Positions 17,891 through 26,466 of a stretch of DNA of 64,000 nucleotides are shown here, in pieces. The stretch is taken from contig NZ_CP109137.1 in assembly GCF_035918095.1 (NCBI RefSeq), positions 6,264,001 to 6,328,000 on the forward strand. Direction: 5' to 3'. A program made the translations under genes and the position numbers. Source of the DNA: Streptomyces sp. NBC_01750. Its GTDB lineage: Bacteria; Actinomycetota; Actinomycetes; Streptomycetales; Streptomycetaceae. Below the pieces are notes generated by a model that was not told the origin of the DNA, made no database searches, and worked only from the letters and a program-made list of their open reading frames with translations. How positions within the stretch are numbered: position 1 is the first letter of the stretch; every line of letters starts with the position of its first letter.

Positions 17891-17962
17891 CGTCGGTTGC
17901 GCTACGGGTCGGAGGCCGGGTCCCGTCCCGTCCGCGCCGCGTACCGGAGGAGGATGCGGTGC

Positions 17963-18505
17963 ATGAGTGAGTCGCCGCGCACCGCCCACACCTTCGAACT
18001 CAGCCCCGCCGAGCTCCTCGACATCCGCGGCCTCCTGACGGACGCGTTCGACGGCGACTTCGCCGACGCGGACTGGGACCACGCGCTGGGTGGCGTCCAC
18101 GCGCTGTACTACGAGGGCGGCGAGCTCGTCGCGCACGGCAGCGTGATCCAGCGCCGGGTGATCCACGCCCGCCGCTCGCTGCGTATCGGATACGTCGAGG
18201 CGATGGGCGTGCGCGCCGACCGGCGGCGGCGCGGGCTCGGCGGCCTGGTGATGGACACCCTGGAGCGGGTGATCGACGGGGCGTACGAGTTCGGGGCGCT
18301 CTCCGCCTCCGACGACGGCGCCGCGCTGTACCGGGCGCGCGGCTGGCAGCTGTGGCGCGGCCGGATCGAGGCGCTCGGCCCCGACGGCGTGGTGCACCTC
18401 CCGGACGAGGAGGACTCCACCTATCTGCGCCCGGCCGCAGCCCGGCCGCTGCCGGAACCGTCCGCGGCGCTGCTCTTCGACTGGCGCGAGGGCGACGTGC
18501 TGTAA
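17963..18505 (+). CDS. GNAT acetyltransferase, aminoglycoside 2'-N-acetyltransferase AAC(2')-I-like
   Basis: A 180-aa GNAT protein. It shares several landmarks with mycobacterial AAC(2')-I enzymes: AFDGDFADADWDHALGGVHA near the start, IQRRVIHARRSLRIGYVEAM, the acetyl-CoA loop VRADRRRRGLGGLVMDTLE, GAYEFGALSASDDGAALYRA and the C-terminal LLFDWREGDVL (the mycobacterial enzyme ends CDWRAGDVW). The family acetylates the 2' amine of aminoglycosides, but chromosomal members may have another physiological substrate. ATG 17963 is favoured by GGAGGAGG upstream; ATG 17954 is too close to it. Divergent from the SRPBCC gene. Confidence 0.8.
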   Translation: MSESPRTAHTFELSPAELLDIRGLLTDAFDGDFADADWDHALGGVHALYYEGGELVAHGSVIQRRVIHARRSLRIGYVEAMGVRADRRRRGLGGLVMDTLERVIDGAYEFGALSASDDGAALYRARGWQLWRGRIEALGPDGVVHLPDEEDSTYLRPAAARPLPEPSAALLFDWREGDVL

Positions 18506-18543
18506 CCCGGATCCCGGTCGTGCACCCGGCAGGACGGGACACC

Positions 18544-18579
18544 GAGGCCCACGAGCGGCTGCTCCGCGTCGTGGGCCTC
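18544..18579. terminator. Convergent terminator
   Basis: GAGGCCCACGA (18544-18554) and TCGTGGGCCTC (18569-18579) form an 11-bp perfect stem. It sits between the acetyltransferase stop (18505) and the phospholipase C stop (18593), so it can serve both genes. Confidence 0.8.
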
Positions 18580-18592
18580 AAGGACCTGCCGG

Positions 18593-20626
18593 TCAGCCGC
18601 TGACGCTGGGCGAGCCGGTCTCGATGTGCCCGGTGTACCGCCGCGACCAGGCCGGGTCCACGTCCGCCGTGATGGTGAAGTCGTACCAGCCGTTCTGGTA
18701 CGCCACCGCGTTGAAGTAGTCCTCGGTGGAGCCGCCCGCCGGCACGGTGTAGGTCCAGGGGCCGTCGAACCGGTAGTTGTTCGAGGTGATGGTGAACTTC
18801 ACCGCCGACGAGGCCGAGTTGGTCAGCTTGAACCAGATCGCTTGCTTGCCGGTACCGCTCTCCACGGCGTAGCGCGCCGCCGCCTCGACGGACTTGCCCG
18901 CCTTGGTGGCGTCGCCGGTGAATCGCCGCAGGAAGCGGTTCGGCCCGGCCATGCTGATGTCGTACTTCCCGGCCCCGTACCCCGTGCCGATGTTGAAGTA
19001 GTCGGACGCCGTCCCGCCCGCGTCGACGGTGTACTGCCACGGCTCGGTCGAGCGGTATGCGTTGGGGTGGATGGAGAGGTGCGCGGCACTCTTCGCCGCG
19101 GTGCCCTGGTTGGCCATGGAGAACCAGGCCAGGATCTTGCCGCCGCTCCCGAACTCCAGCCGGTCGAGATTGCCGTTCGGCTGATAGGGCAGGGCGCGGG
19201 CCGGACGCGTACCGGCCTCCTGCGTGGGCAGGGCGTTGTTCGTCGGGACCGGGTTGGGCAGTGGTCCGCAGGTGCTCTGGCCGATGACTTTCGCCGTGCC
19301 GGGCAGGGGCGGCACTCCGTACACCGGATGGGCGAAGTCGAATACGCCGGTGAGGTCGCCGGTCACCTTGCGGCGCCAGGCGCTGATGTTGGGGCAGGCG
19401 GCCGGCTTGCCGATGGCGGAGGTCCACGTCTCCAGGAAGCGCAGTACCGAAGTGTGGTCGAAGACCTCGGAGCTGACCCAGCCGCCGCGGGTCCAGGGTG
19501 ACATCACCAGCATGGGCACGCGGAATCCCAGTCCGTACGGGACGCCGTTCAGGAACTCGCCCGCTGTTCCGGCGGGCGGCGCCGGAGGCGGGACGTGGTC
19601 GAAGAAGCCGTCGTTCTCGTCGTAGTTGAGGAAGAGAACGGTCGAGTCGAAGACCTCGGGGCCGGCGGCGAGCGCCCGGTACACGAGGTCGACGAAGTGC
19701 GCGCCGTCGCCGGGCGGGGCGTACGGGTGCTCGGAGAAGGCCTCGTTCGCCACCACCCAGGAGACCTGCGGCAGGGTCCCGGCCAGCGCGTCGGCCCTGA
19801 TCGCGGCGGCGATGTCGTCCGGGGTCGATCCGGTGACGGCGGGCACCGAGGCCATACCGCGGTCGTACAGGGCGCTGCCGGGCTTGGCAGTCTCGAACTG
19901 CTTGAAGTACGCGAGCCCGTTGTCGCCGTAGTTGTCCTTGGCGTTCTGATAGACCTTCCAGGTCACTCCGGCGCGCTGCAGCGCCTCCGCGTACGTCTCC
20001 CAGGTGAGCCCCGACTCGTCGCCGCCGTCCGAGCTGGAGGCGTCGACCTTGCCGCTCCAGAGGTACGTGCGGTTGGGGCCGGTGGCGCTCAGCGTGGAGC
20101 AGAAGTACGCGTCGCAGATCGTGTAGTTGTCGGCCAGCCCGTAGTGGAACGGTATGTCGCCGCGGTCCAGATAGCCCAGCGTCCGTACATTGCCGACGCC
20201 CCAGACCCAGTTGTCCAGCCTGCCCTTGTTCCAGGCGGAGTGCTGAGAGGTCCAGCTGTGCGGCAGGTCGCCGTTGCACTGGGCGAGGGTCTCGCCGTCC
20301 ACGCCGCCGGCGTCGGGCGTGGCGCTCAGCTTCCACGGGTACTGGCGGCCGAAGCCGTTCGGCTGGTTGAAGACGCTGTTCCCGCCGGCGAGGGTGATGC
20401 CGCTGCGGTCGGCGAAGCCGCGTACGCCCCTGAGCCTGCCGAAGTAGTGGTCGAAGCTACGGTTCTCCTGCATCAGAACGACCACGTGCTTCACATCCGT
20501 GATGGTCCCGGTCGCCTCCGTGGCGCGGATCGTCCCGGTGGCCGCCCCTGCTGTCGACGGAAGGGCGGCCGCGGCGGCCGCCCCCGCGCCCAACGTCACG
20601 AAACCCCTACGACTGATCGGTGTCAT
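18593..20626 (-). CDS. Secreted phosphocholine-specific phospholipase C
   Basis: A 677-aa enzyme of the phosphoesterase (acid-phosphatase-like) phospholipase C family. It cleaves phosphatidylcholine/sphingomyelin headgroups, releasing phosphocholine. A Tat signal (SRRGFVTLGAGAAAAAALP, then A-x-A) precedes the metal-binding HVVVLMQENRSFDHYFGRL. Later motifs are YLDRGDIPFHYGLADNYTIC and FLNYDENDGFFDHVPPP, the signature of the Pseudomonas PlcH/N type. Two C-terminal beta domains (DUF756-like; paired RSTEPWQYTV/FDGPWTYTVPAGG repeats) follow from about residue 470. The start ATG 20626 is set by the Tat motif. Regulation by phosphate is suggested by a PHO-box-like repeat ~95 bases upstream. Confidence 0.92.
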   Translation of the reverse strand: MTPISRRGFVTLGAGAAAAAALPSTAGAATGTIRATEATGTITDVKHVVVLMQENRSFDHYFGRLRGVRGFADRSGITLAGGNSVFNQPNGFGRQYPWKLSATPDAGGVDGETLAQCNGDLPHSWTSQHSAWNKGRLDNWVWGVGNVRTLGYLDRGDIPFHYGLADNYTICDAYFCSTLSATGPNRTYLWSGKVDASSSDGGDESGLTWETYAEALQRAGVTWKVYQNAKDNYGDNGLAYFKQFETAKPGSALYDRGMASVPAVTGSTPDDIAAAIRADALAGTLPQVSWVVANEAFSEHPYAPPGDGAHFVDLVYRALAAGPEVFDSTVLFLNYDENDGFFDHVPPPAPPAGTAGEFLNGVPYGLGFRVPMLVMSPWTRGGWVSSEVFDHTSVLRFLETWTSAIGKPAACPNISAWRRKVTGDLTGVFDFAHPVYGVPPLPGTAKVIGQSTCGPLPNPVPTNNALPTQEAGTRPARALPYQPNGNLDRLEFGSGGKILAWFSMANQGTAAKSAAHLSIHPNAYRSTEPWQYTVDAGGTASDYFNIGTGYGAGKYDISMAGPNRFLRRFTGDATKAGKSVEAAARYAVESGTGKQAIWFKLTNSASSAVKFTITSNNYRFDGPWTYTVPAGGSTEDYFNAVAYQNGWYDFTITADVDPAWSRRYTGHIETGSPSVSG

Positions 20627-20718
20627 TCGCCCGCCCCGGTCACTCGAGTGCCCCTGTGGCACATCGAGCGCAAGGGTCCAGGCAAAGGCCTCAAGGGTCC
20701 ACAGCCGTGCGGGAAGAG

Positions 20719-20740
20719 ATCCGTGAACACCTGCTGAACC
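20719..20740 (-). promoter_or_regulatory. PHO-box-like direct repeat
   Basis: On the minus strand GGTTCAGCAGG is followed directly by TGTTCACGGAT. The GTTCA cores are exactly 11 bases apart, the period of Streptomyces PhoP boxes (11-bp units with consensus GTTCACC). It lies ~95 bases before the phospholipase C start in the correct orientation. Only two units are recognisable. Confidence 0.5.
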
Positions 20741-20785
20741 GCACATTCGAGCTGCGCCCCGATACGGATGAAGGGGACGCGGCGG

Positions 20786-21116
20786 CTATGCCCTGACGAG
20801 CATCTTTCCGAGGTTCTCGCCCCGCAGCATGCCGATGAAGGCGTCCACGATCCGCCCGAAGCCGTCGATCACCGTGACGTCCGGCGAGAGATGCCCGCTC
20901 CGCAGATGCGGGACGAGGAACTCCTCGAACTCGCTCTGCACATCGGTGTGGTTGCGCACCAGCACGCCCTCCAGGCGCAGCGACTTGCCGACCACGTCGA
21001 AAAGATTGCGCGGCGCGGCCGGCGGCTCGGCGGCGTTGTACTGGCCGACCGCCCCGACCCAGGCGATCCGTCCGTGGTCGCGCCACGACGCGATCGCACC
21101 CTCCAAATGGTCGCGG
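20786..21116 (-). pseudogene. 5'-truncated NADP-dependent oxidoreductase (CurA/leukotriene B4 dehydrogenase-like)
   Basis: The last ~110 codons of an MDR oxidoreductase are intact to the stop at 20786. They read DHLEGAIASWRDHGRIAWVG, AVGQYNAAEPPAAPRNLFDV, and finally AFIGMLRGENLGKMLVRA, the hallmark ending of the curcumin/prostaglandin-reductase-like group. Everything before about residue 225 of a ~335-residue protein is missing; at ~21117 the frame continues into meaningless Arg/Pro sequence because a LysR gene begins there in the opposite direction. The catalytic N-domain and most of the NADPH site are lost. Confidence 0.82.
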
Positions 21117-21117
21117 G

Positions 21118-21846
21118 GCGGTGCTCTTCGACCGCGGGCGGCAGGGCGCGACGCCCACCGCCGCCGGGACACGGACGGTGGCGCATGCCCGCCGCATTCT
21201 GCGGCTGCTCGAGGCGATGGGCGCCGAGGCTCGCGGCGCGGAACAGGACACGGTGGCCGGACCGCTGCGTATCGCGGCTTTCCGCAGCGCGGCACTGCAT
21301 CTGCTGCCGCCCGCGCTCGAACGGCTTGTCGCACGTCATCCCGGGATCGAGCCGGAGGTGCGAGTGGTGCGGGAGCTCGGGCGCGGCACGGCGGGAGAGG
21401 TCGCCGACGGGCACGCCGATCTGGGGATCGCGACGATCGGGACGACCTCGCCCGTACCGCCGGAGCTGGTCGGGGGAGTGCTGGTGGAGGAGGGGTACTC
21501 CCTGGTCCACCCGGTCGGGCATCCGTCGCCGCGCTCGCTTCCGCTGGTCGACTGGGCCGAGAACTGCACCGCGTACACCCGCGAATGGTGGGCGGACCAG
21601 CAGTGGCTCCCGAGGGCGACCGTCCAGGCGGAGGATGACGGAGCAGTGCTTTCGATGGTGAGCAGTGGTTTCGGGATGGCGGTCATGCCGGAGCTCTCCC
21701 TGACCGGAGCCCCGGCCGGCGTTGAGATCACCGATCTCGGACCGGAGCGCCTGACGCGCTCCGTGGGCTATGTCACCACCCCTGAACTGGGCCGCACGGT
21801 CGCCGTCCGGGCTCTGATCCGGGAGCTCAGGGCCCTCTCCCGGTGA
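21118..21846 (+). pseudogene. 5'-truncated LysR-family regulator
   Basis: The frame begins VLFDRGRQGATPTAAGTRTV, which corresponds to about residue 50 of a LysR protein, right after the helix-turn-helix. The ~90 aa linker helix and the whole substrate-binding domain (PLRIAAFRSAALHLLPPALE ... LSMVSSGFGMAVMPELSL) are intact to the stop at 21846. The DNA-binding domain is absent, so it cannot act as a normal regulator even if translated from the ATG-less GTG/CTG region or a downstream start. It abuts the truncated oxidoreductase. Confidence 0.82.
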
Positions 21847-22093
21847 GCGCGCGGTGCGCGTCCGGTGATCGCCGTCTCAGATAGTAGGAAGTCCGAGTAA
21901 TTGTGGAGACAGAAGCGCGTACCTGTCCTAGCTTTGTAGAAGCCGAACGTCTCGCTCGATCCAGCGAATGGCGGCCCTGAGCCAGTGCCCCCGCAGGCAA
22001 CCCCTGTGGCACCGCTCACCGCCCCTTCCGGCGCCTCACAGATACATCACCGGCTTTGCCGTGTGGCTTTCTGATCTGAAGGAGTCGATCATC

Positions 22094-22222
22094 ATGCCCG
22101 CTGAGACCGCCCGCCGCGTCCGCCACTCGTCCCGTACGAGCGAGTCCGACCGCAAGAACGCCGCCGCCGCCCTGCAGCGTGCCCTCGACCGCAGGGACAA
22201 CGGCGGCTCCACGGGTCACTGA
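22094..22222 (+). CDS. Small basic protein of unknown function
   Basis: A 42-aa ORF beginning MPAETARRVRHSSRTSESDR, with AAGGAG at 22079-22084 and ideal spacing to ATG 22094. It is Arg/Ser/Ala-rich and predicted soluble, with a helical stretch KNAAAALQRALDRRD. An AT-richer segment (21880-21960, with TAGCTT and TTGTGGA-like hexamers) could hold its promoter. The strong ribosome site argues that it is translated. It is just upstream of leuB but separated by ~245 bases. Family not recognised. Confidence 0.6.
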   Translation: MPAETARRVRHSSRTSESDRKNAAAALQRALDRRDNGGSTGH

Positions 22223-22232
22223 CCCGCCGTCC

Positions 22233-22388
22233 TCACCGCCCGTTTCGCTGACCGCGCCCGACCTCGAAGCGGTCGACGCGCCTGCCGCTCACGGCGGGCG
22301 CGGAGACCTTCTGCTTCGGGGTCGTGCCGGACTCCGCCTCGACCGTGAGGAGGGGGAAGCCGGTGCGGCGCACACACGACCCCTGCAC
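22233..22388 (-). CDS. Possible short gene or gene remnant
   Basis: A 51-codon minus-strand frame from GTG 22388 to TGA 22233 has over 90% G/C third positions. It reads TGFPLLTVEAESGTTPKQKV then SAPAVSGRRVDRFEVGRGQR, which looks like real protein. No ribosome site or family is recognised. It may be a C-terminal scrap of a decayed gene, convergent with the 42-aa ORF. Confidence 0.3.
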   Translation of the reverse strand: MQGSCVRRTGFPLLTVEAESGTTPKQKVSAPAVSGRRVDRFEVGRGQRNGR

Positions 22389-22466
22389 GCCGTGCCGGCC
22401 TATCTGTGGACGTCCATATGGTGGACATCACGTGTCATTGGATGGGACGCGGAGTAGGGTGCCGAT

Positions 22467-23510
22467 ATGTCTCGCAGCATCAATCTCGCAGTGATCCCCG
22501 GTGACGGCATCGGCCAGGAAGTCGTGGCGCAGGGCCTGAAGGTCCTCTCCGCCGTCCTCCCGCAGGACGTGAAGCTGGAGACCAAGGAGTACGACCTCGG
22601 CGCCCAGCGCTGGCACCGCACCGGAGAGACCCTCCCGGACGCGGAGCTCGACTCCCTCAAGAACCACGACGCGATCCTGCTCGGCGCGATCGGCGATCCG
22701 TCCGTGCCGTCCGGCGTGCTGGAGCGCGGGCTGCTGCTCAAGCTGCGGTTCGCCTTCGACCACTACGTCAACCTGCGTCCGTCGAAGCTGTTCCCGAACA
22801 CCGCGACCCCGCTGGCCGGCCGCCCTGACATCGACTTCGTGGTCGTCCGCGAGGGCACCGAGGGGCCGTACACCGGCAACGGCGGCTCCCTGCGCACCGG
22901 TACGCCCGCCGAGGTCGCCACCGAGGTCAGCCTCAACACGGCGTACGGCGTCGAGCGCGTCGTCCGTGACGCGTACGAGCGTGCCGACTCCCGCCCGCGC
23001 AAGAAGCTGACGCTGGTTCACAAGAACAACGTGCTCGTCTACGCCGGTCACCTGTGGAAGAACATCTTCGACAAGGTCGGCCAGGAGTACCCCGAGGTCA
23101 CCACCGACTACCTGCACGTCGACGCCGCGACGATCTTCTTCGTCACCCAGCCGGAGCGCTTCGACGTCATCGTCACCGACAACCTTTTCGGTGACATTCT
23201 CACCGACCTCGCCGCTGCCGTGACCGGCGGTATCGGCCTGGCCGCGTCCGGCAACATCAACCCGACGGGCACCTTCCCGTCGATGTTCGAGCCCGTGCAC
23301 GGCTCCGCGCCCGATATCGCGGGCACGGGCAAGGCCGACCCGACGGCCACGATCCTCTCCGTCGCCCTCCTGCTGCGTCACCTCGGCTTCGAGGCCGAGG
23401 CGGCACGCATCGAGGAGGCCGTCTCCGTAGATCTCGCGGAGCGTGACGGTGCCACGGTCCGTACGACGGACGAGATCGGCGACGCGCTCGCGGTACGAGT
23501 AGCCGGCTGA
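22467..23510 (+). CDS. leuB: 3-isopropylmalate dehydrogenase
   Basis: NAD- and Mg/Mn-dependent oxidative decarboxylation of 3-isopropylmalate in leucine synthesis. The same enzyme type acts on citramalate-derived intermediates of isoleucine synthesis. The 347-aa length is normal for the actinobacterial branch. Diagnostic stretches are [20 protein letters not shown] near the start, the substrate Arg residues in [20 protein letters not shown], the metal ligands in [20 protein letters not shown] and the NAD loop [23 protein letters not shown] 22467 follows a weak ribosome site. An AT-rich stretch (about 22410-22445) may be its promoter. ilvE follows after a hairpin. Confidence 0.96.
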   Translation: MSRSINLAVIPGDGIGQEVVAQGLKVLSAVLPQDVKLETKEYDLGAQRWHRTGETLPDAELDSLKNHDAILLGAIGDPSVPSGVLERGLLLKLRFAFDHYVNLRPSKLFPNTATPLAGRPDIDFVVVREGTEGPYTGNGGSLRTGTPAEVATEVSLNTAYGVERVVRDAYERADSRPRKKLTLVHKNNVLVYAGHLWKNIFDKVGQEYPEVTTDYLHVDAATIFFVTQPERFDVIVTDNLFGDILTDLAAAVTGGIGLAASGNINPTGTFPSMFEPVHGSAPDIAGTGKADPTATILSVALLLRHLGFEAEAARIEEAVSVDLAERDGATVRTTDEIGDALAVRVAG

Positions 23511-23525
23511 CCTGACGGTTCCACC

Positions 23526-23560
23526 GAAGCCGCCGGGTCGCGTCAGCACTCGGCGGCTTC
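23526..23560 (+). terminator. Terminator after leuB
   Basis: GAAGCCGCCG (23526-23535) pairs with CGGCGGCTTC (23551-23560), 15 bases after the leuB stop. The stem is perfect over 10 bp. Confidence 0.7.
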
Positions 23561-23612
23561 TCCTGTGCGGCCTCCGGGTGTCACCATCAACCCTGGACCG
23601 CGTTCACCCTGT

Positions 23613-23641
23613 TTCTTGCACAGCTCCGCTCGGGCGATAAT
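23613..23641 (+). promoter_or_regulatory. Candidate ilvE promoter
   Basis: TTCTTG (23613-23618), then exactly 17 bases, then GATAAT (23636-23641), a near-consensus -10. It sits 100 bases before the ilvE start and beyond the leuB terminator. This implies separate transcription of ilvE with a ~90-base untranslated leader. Confidence 0.5.
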
Positions 23642-23741
23642 CGACCGTGGGCCGCGGCATGCGGGAGAGCTCGGACGTCCTAGCAGTCGCAGCGGCGTGA
23701 GCGCGGTCCGTCACAAACAACCGGTGAAGGAATCTGCACTC

Positions 23742-24830
23742 ATGACGACGCCCACGATCGAGCTCAAGCCTTCCTCGTACTCGCTGTCCGACGCGGAGCG
23801 CGAGGCGATCCTGGCCAACCCCGGATTCGGCCGCCACTTCACCGATCACATGGTGACGATCAAGTGGACGGAGGGGCGGGGGTGGCACGACGCTCAGCTC
23901 GTCCCGTACGCGCCGCTGTCGATCGACCCGGCCAATATGACGCTGCACTACGCGCAGGAGATCTTCGAGGGCCTGAAGGCCTACCGCCGTCCCGACGGCT
24001 CGGTCGTCACCTTCCGCCCCGAGGCGAACGCCGAGCGCTTCCAGCGGTCCGCGGCCCGGCTGGCGATGCCGGAGCTGCCGGTCCAGACCTTCATCGCGGC
24101 GTGCGACGCGCTGGTCCAGCACGACAAGGCGTGGGTCCCGACGCACGGCGGCGAGTCCTCGCTGTATCTGCGCCCCTTCATGATCGCTACCGAGGTCGGC
24201 CTGGGCGTGCGGCCCGCCAACGAGTACCTCTTCATCGTCATCGCCTCGCCCGCGGGCGCCTATTTCCCCGGCGGCGTCAAGCCGGTCTCCATCTGGCTTT
24301 CCGAGGACCGCGTGCGCGCCGTTCCCGGAGGCATGGGCGATGCCAAGACGGGCGGCAACTACGCCGCGTCCCTGCTCGCCCAGGCCGAGGCCGCCGGGAA
24401 GGGCTGCGACCAGGTCGCCTACCTCGACGCCGTCGAGCACAAGTGGGTCGAGGAACTGGGCGGCATGAACCTGTTCTTCGTCTACGGAGACAGGATCGTC
24501 ACGCCCGAGCTCACCGGCTCGCTGCTCGCAGGCATCACCCGTGACTCGCTCCTCCAGCTCGCCAATGACCTCGGCTACAAGTCCGAGGAGGGACGCGTCT
24601 CCATCGACCAGTGGAAGCGCGACACCGAGAACGGCACGCTCACCGAAGTCTTCGCCTGCGGTACGGCCGCGGTCATCACCCCGGTCGGCATGGTCAAGTC
24701 CGCGAGCGGCGAATGGAAGCAGTCCGGCGGCCAGCCGGGCGAGGTCACGCTGCGCCTGCGCGAGGCGCTGCTGGACATCCAGACGGGCAAGGCGGATGAC
24801 GTCCACGGCTGGACCCACCAGCTGGGCTGA
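23742..24830 (+). CDS. ilvE: Branched-chain amino acid aminotransferase
   Basis: PLP-dependent reversible transfer of the amino group between glutamate and branched-chain 2-oxo acids, the last step of valine, leucine and isoleucine synthesis and the first of their breakdown. The 362-aa length fits class IV BCAT of the eukaryote/actinobacterial type. PLP lysine is K202 in [14 protein letters not shown]. Other landmarks are [32 protein letters not shown], and [18 protein letters not shown] 23742 has GAAGGA upstream; the open frame back to 23565 runs through the promoter and is not used. Ends before a strong terminator. Confidence 0.96.
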   Translation: MTTPTIELKPSSYSLSDAEREAILANPGFGRHFTDHMVTIKWTEGRGWHDAQLVPYAPLSIDPANMTLHYAQEIFEGLKAYRRPDGSVVTFRPEANAERFQRSAARLAMPELPVQTFIAACDALVQHDKAWVPTHGGESSLYLRPFMIATEVGLGVRPANEYLFIVIASPAGAYFPGGVKPVSIWLSEDRVRAVPGGMGDAKTGGNYAASLLAQAEAAGKGCDQVAYLDAVEHKWVEELGGMNLFFVYGDRIVTPELTGSLLAGITRDSLLQLANDLGYKSEEGRVSIDQWKRDTENGTLTEVFACGTAAVITPVGMVKSASGEWKQSGGQPGEVTLRLREALLDIQTGKADDVHGWTHQLG

Positions 24831-24855
24831 CGCCGGCCGCAGCTGTACGAACGAA

Positions 24856-24888
24856 GGGCCCGCCCCGGATCACACCGGTGGCGGGCCC
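24856..24888. terminator. Bidirectional terminator between ilvE and the NCS1 permease
   Basis: GGGCCCGCC (24856-24864) pairs with GGCGGGCCC (24880-24888), and CCGG/CCGG pair inside. It lies 25 bases after ilvE and 20 bases before the convergent permease stop. Confidence 0.8.
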
Positions 24889-24908
24889 CGTCGTTTCCGC
24901 GCCGTCCG

Positions 24909-26339
24909 TCAGGTGGTGACGTCGACCGAGGACCGCTGGGCCGCGCCGGCCGCGGCCGGGACCGGAGCCCGCGAAGTCAGCAGCGTGTACGTCAGGCCAC
25001 CCACGATGCCGGAGAGGATGAAGCTGCAGTCCACTCCGCCCGTGAGGGCGAGCAGCGGGCCTTCGTAGACCGTCGTGGACACCGCCGTCAGGCCGACCGC
25101 CGCGCCCAGGGCCCAGGATGCCGTGGCCCTGACGTTCCAGCCCGCCCGGTACCAGTAGATGCCACCCCGGGCCCGGCGGTTGAAGACCTGCAGCGCGTCC
25201 GGGTCGTACTGGCCGCCGCAGCGCACGTATCCGATCAGCGTGATCACCGCCCAGGGGGTGCCGATGGCTGTCAGCAGCAGAACGAAGGACGTCATGGCCG
25301 ACTGCGCGTCCCATGCGAAAGAGCCGATGAACACAAACGTGGTCGCGACGACGGCAGCCATCACGGTGGCCTTGGTGCGGGTGGCCTTCGGCAGGATCGC
25401 GTCCAGGTCGAGGCCCATCGAGTACAGCATCAGGCCGGAGTTGCCGATGGAACCCGCCGAGGCCGCGAGGAGCAGTAGTGGCAGGTACCAGAAGGGCGCG
25501 GTGTCGACGAGCGGTCCCGCGTACTCCAGCCCCGCCCGGGCGGCGAGCGCCGTATACGTGCCGAACAGCTGCGGCACCAGCAGGCCCAGGAGGAGACCCA
25601 GACAGCTCGCCCAGTACACCTTGCGGGTGCTGTGGCGCCGCGGCGAGATGTAGCGCGTGTAGTCACCGAGCAGGGTGATGAAGGCGACCGGTCCGCTCAG
25701 CCCGGCGGCGACGGCCGCGAGCAGCCAGGTGGGCCAGAAGGAGCCGAGCAGGTACGGGGTGTCGGGGGGCGCGGCCGTCGTGAAGTCGCCCGCGTAGGCG
25801 AAGACCCCGATCAGCAACAGGATCACCATGCCGATGGACAGCACCTTGCTGAGCCGGAGCAGCAGCCGGTAGCCGTAGATCGCGCCGACGACCGTACAGC
25901 CCGCGAGCAGCGTGTACATCAGGGCGCGGGTGGCCCCGCCGTGGGGCAGCCCGACCAGCCGGGACAGGGCGCCGACCATCACGTCGCCACCGATCCACAG
26001 CGTGAGGGCGGTGTACCCGAGCGAGAGCAGCAGGCCGACGACCGAGCCGACGAGTCGGCCGCGTACGCCGAACTGGGCGCCACTGGACGTGGAGAGGTTG
26101 GTCGCCGTGCGCAGGGAAATCAGCGCGAGCGGGGCCGTGACCAGGATGCCGGCCAGCGTGCCGATGACGATCGAGGTCACTGAGGGCCACAGACCGAGCC
26201 CGAAGGACGGCGGCAGCCAGCCGAAGACGATCACGCCCAGGCAGAGGTTCGAGCCCAGCAGGATGGAGATGAGATCGCGTGGGGTGCTGGTGCGTTCCAC
26301 GTCCGGGATGGTGTCGACGCCGCGCTGTTCTATCGGCAT
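24909..26339 (-). CDS. NCS1-family (cytosine/purine/hydantoin-type) permease
   Basis: A 476-aa membrane transporter with about 12 hydrophobic segments. NCS1 features include the first helix LLGSNLCLGVIVFGWLPPSF, the broken helix 6 region AAGLSGPVAFITLLGDYTRY and the loop PRRHSTRKVYW. The family imports nucleobases, allantoin, hydantoins, thiamine precursors and similar nitrogenous compounds as cation symporters. It is divergent from the urease-like operon across 127 bases that hold two similar palindromes. That suggests it imports the substrate, or a precursor, of that operon. The Pro/Ala-rich cytosolic tail ends RSSVDVTT. Confidence 0.88.
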   Translation of the reverse strand: MPIEQRGVDTIPDVERTSTPRDLISILLGSNLCLGVIVFGWLPPSFGLGLWPSVTSIVIGTLAGILVTAPLALISLRTATNLSTSSGAQFGVRGRLVGSVVGLLLSLGYTALTLWIGGDVMVGALSRLVGLPHGGATRALMYTLLAGCTVVGAIYGYRLLLRLSKVLSIGMVILLLIGVFAYAGDFTTAAPPDTPYLLGSFWPTWLLAAVAAGLSGPVAFITLLGDYTRYISPRRHSTRKVYWASCLGLLLGLLVPQLFGTYTALAARAGLEYAGPLVDTAPFWYLPLLLLAASAGSIGNSGLMLYSMGLDLDAILPKATRTKATVMAAVVATTFVFIGSFAWDAQSAMTSFVLLLTAIGTPWAVITLIGYVRCGGQYDPDALQVFNRRARGGIYWYRAGWNVRATASWALGAAVGLTAVSTTVYEGPLLALTGGVDCSFILSGIVGGLTYTLLTSRAPVPAAAGAAQRSSVDVTT

Positions 26340-26364
26340 AAGGCTGCCCCTGAGACTCGGCTGT

Positions 26365-26379
26365 TTGAGTGGCGCTCAA
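26365..26379. promoter_or_regulatory. Operator-like palindrome, permease side
   Basis: TTGAGTGGCGCTCAA is symmetric apart from the centre. It lies 26 bases upstream of the permease start and matches the box at 26433-26448 at the outer positions (GAGTG..CTCAA), implying that one regulator binds both. The TetR protein encoded 3.7 kb downstream in the same locus is the prime candidate. Confidence 0.6.
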
Positions 26380-26410
26380 TCTGACGCAGGCATTGGTCCT
26401 CCGTCAATGC

Positions 26411-26448
26411 TTCCGTGAAAAGAAACTCACGGTTAGAGTGACACTCAA
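26411..26448 (+). promoter_or_regulatory. Promoter of the urease-like operon overlapped by a second operator palindrome
   Basis: TTCCGT (26411-26416), 17 bases, then TAGAGT (26434-26439) can serve as -35/-10. The -10 is embedded in TTAGAGTGACACTCAA (26433-26448), whose GAGTG-A-CACTC core is symmetric. A repressor on this site would block polymerase directly. AAGGAGGT at 26451-26458 is the ribosome site for the first gene. Confidence 0.5.
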
Positions 26449-26466
26449 ACAAGGAGGTGTGGTGAC

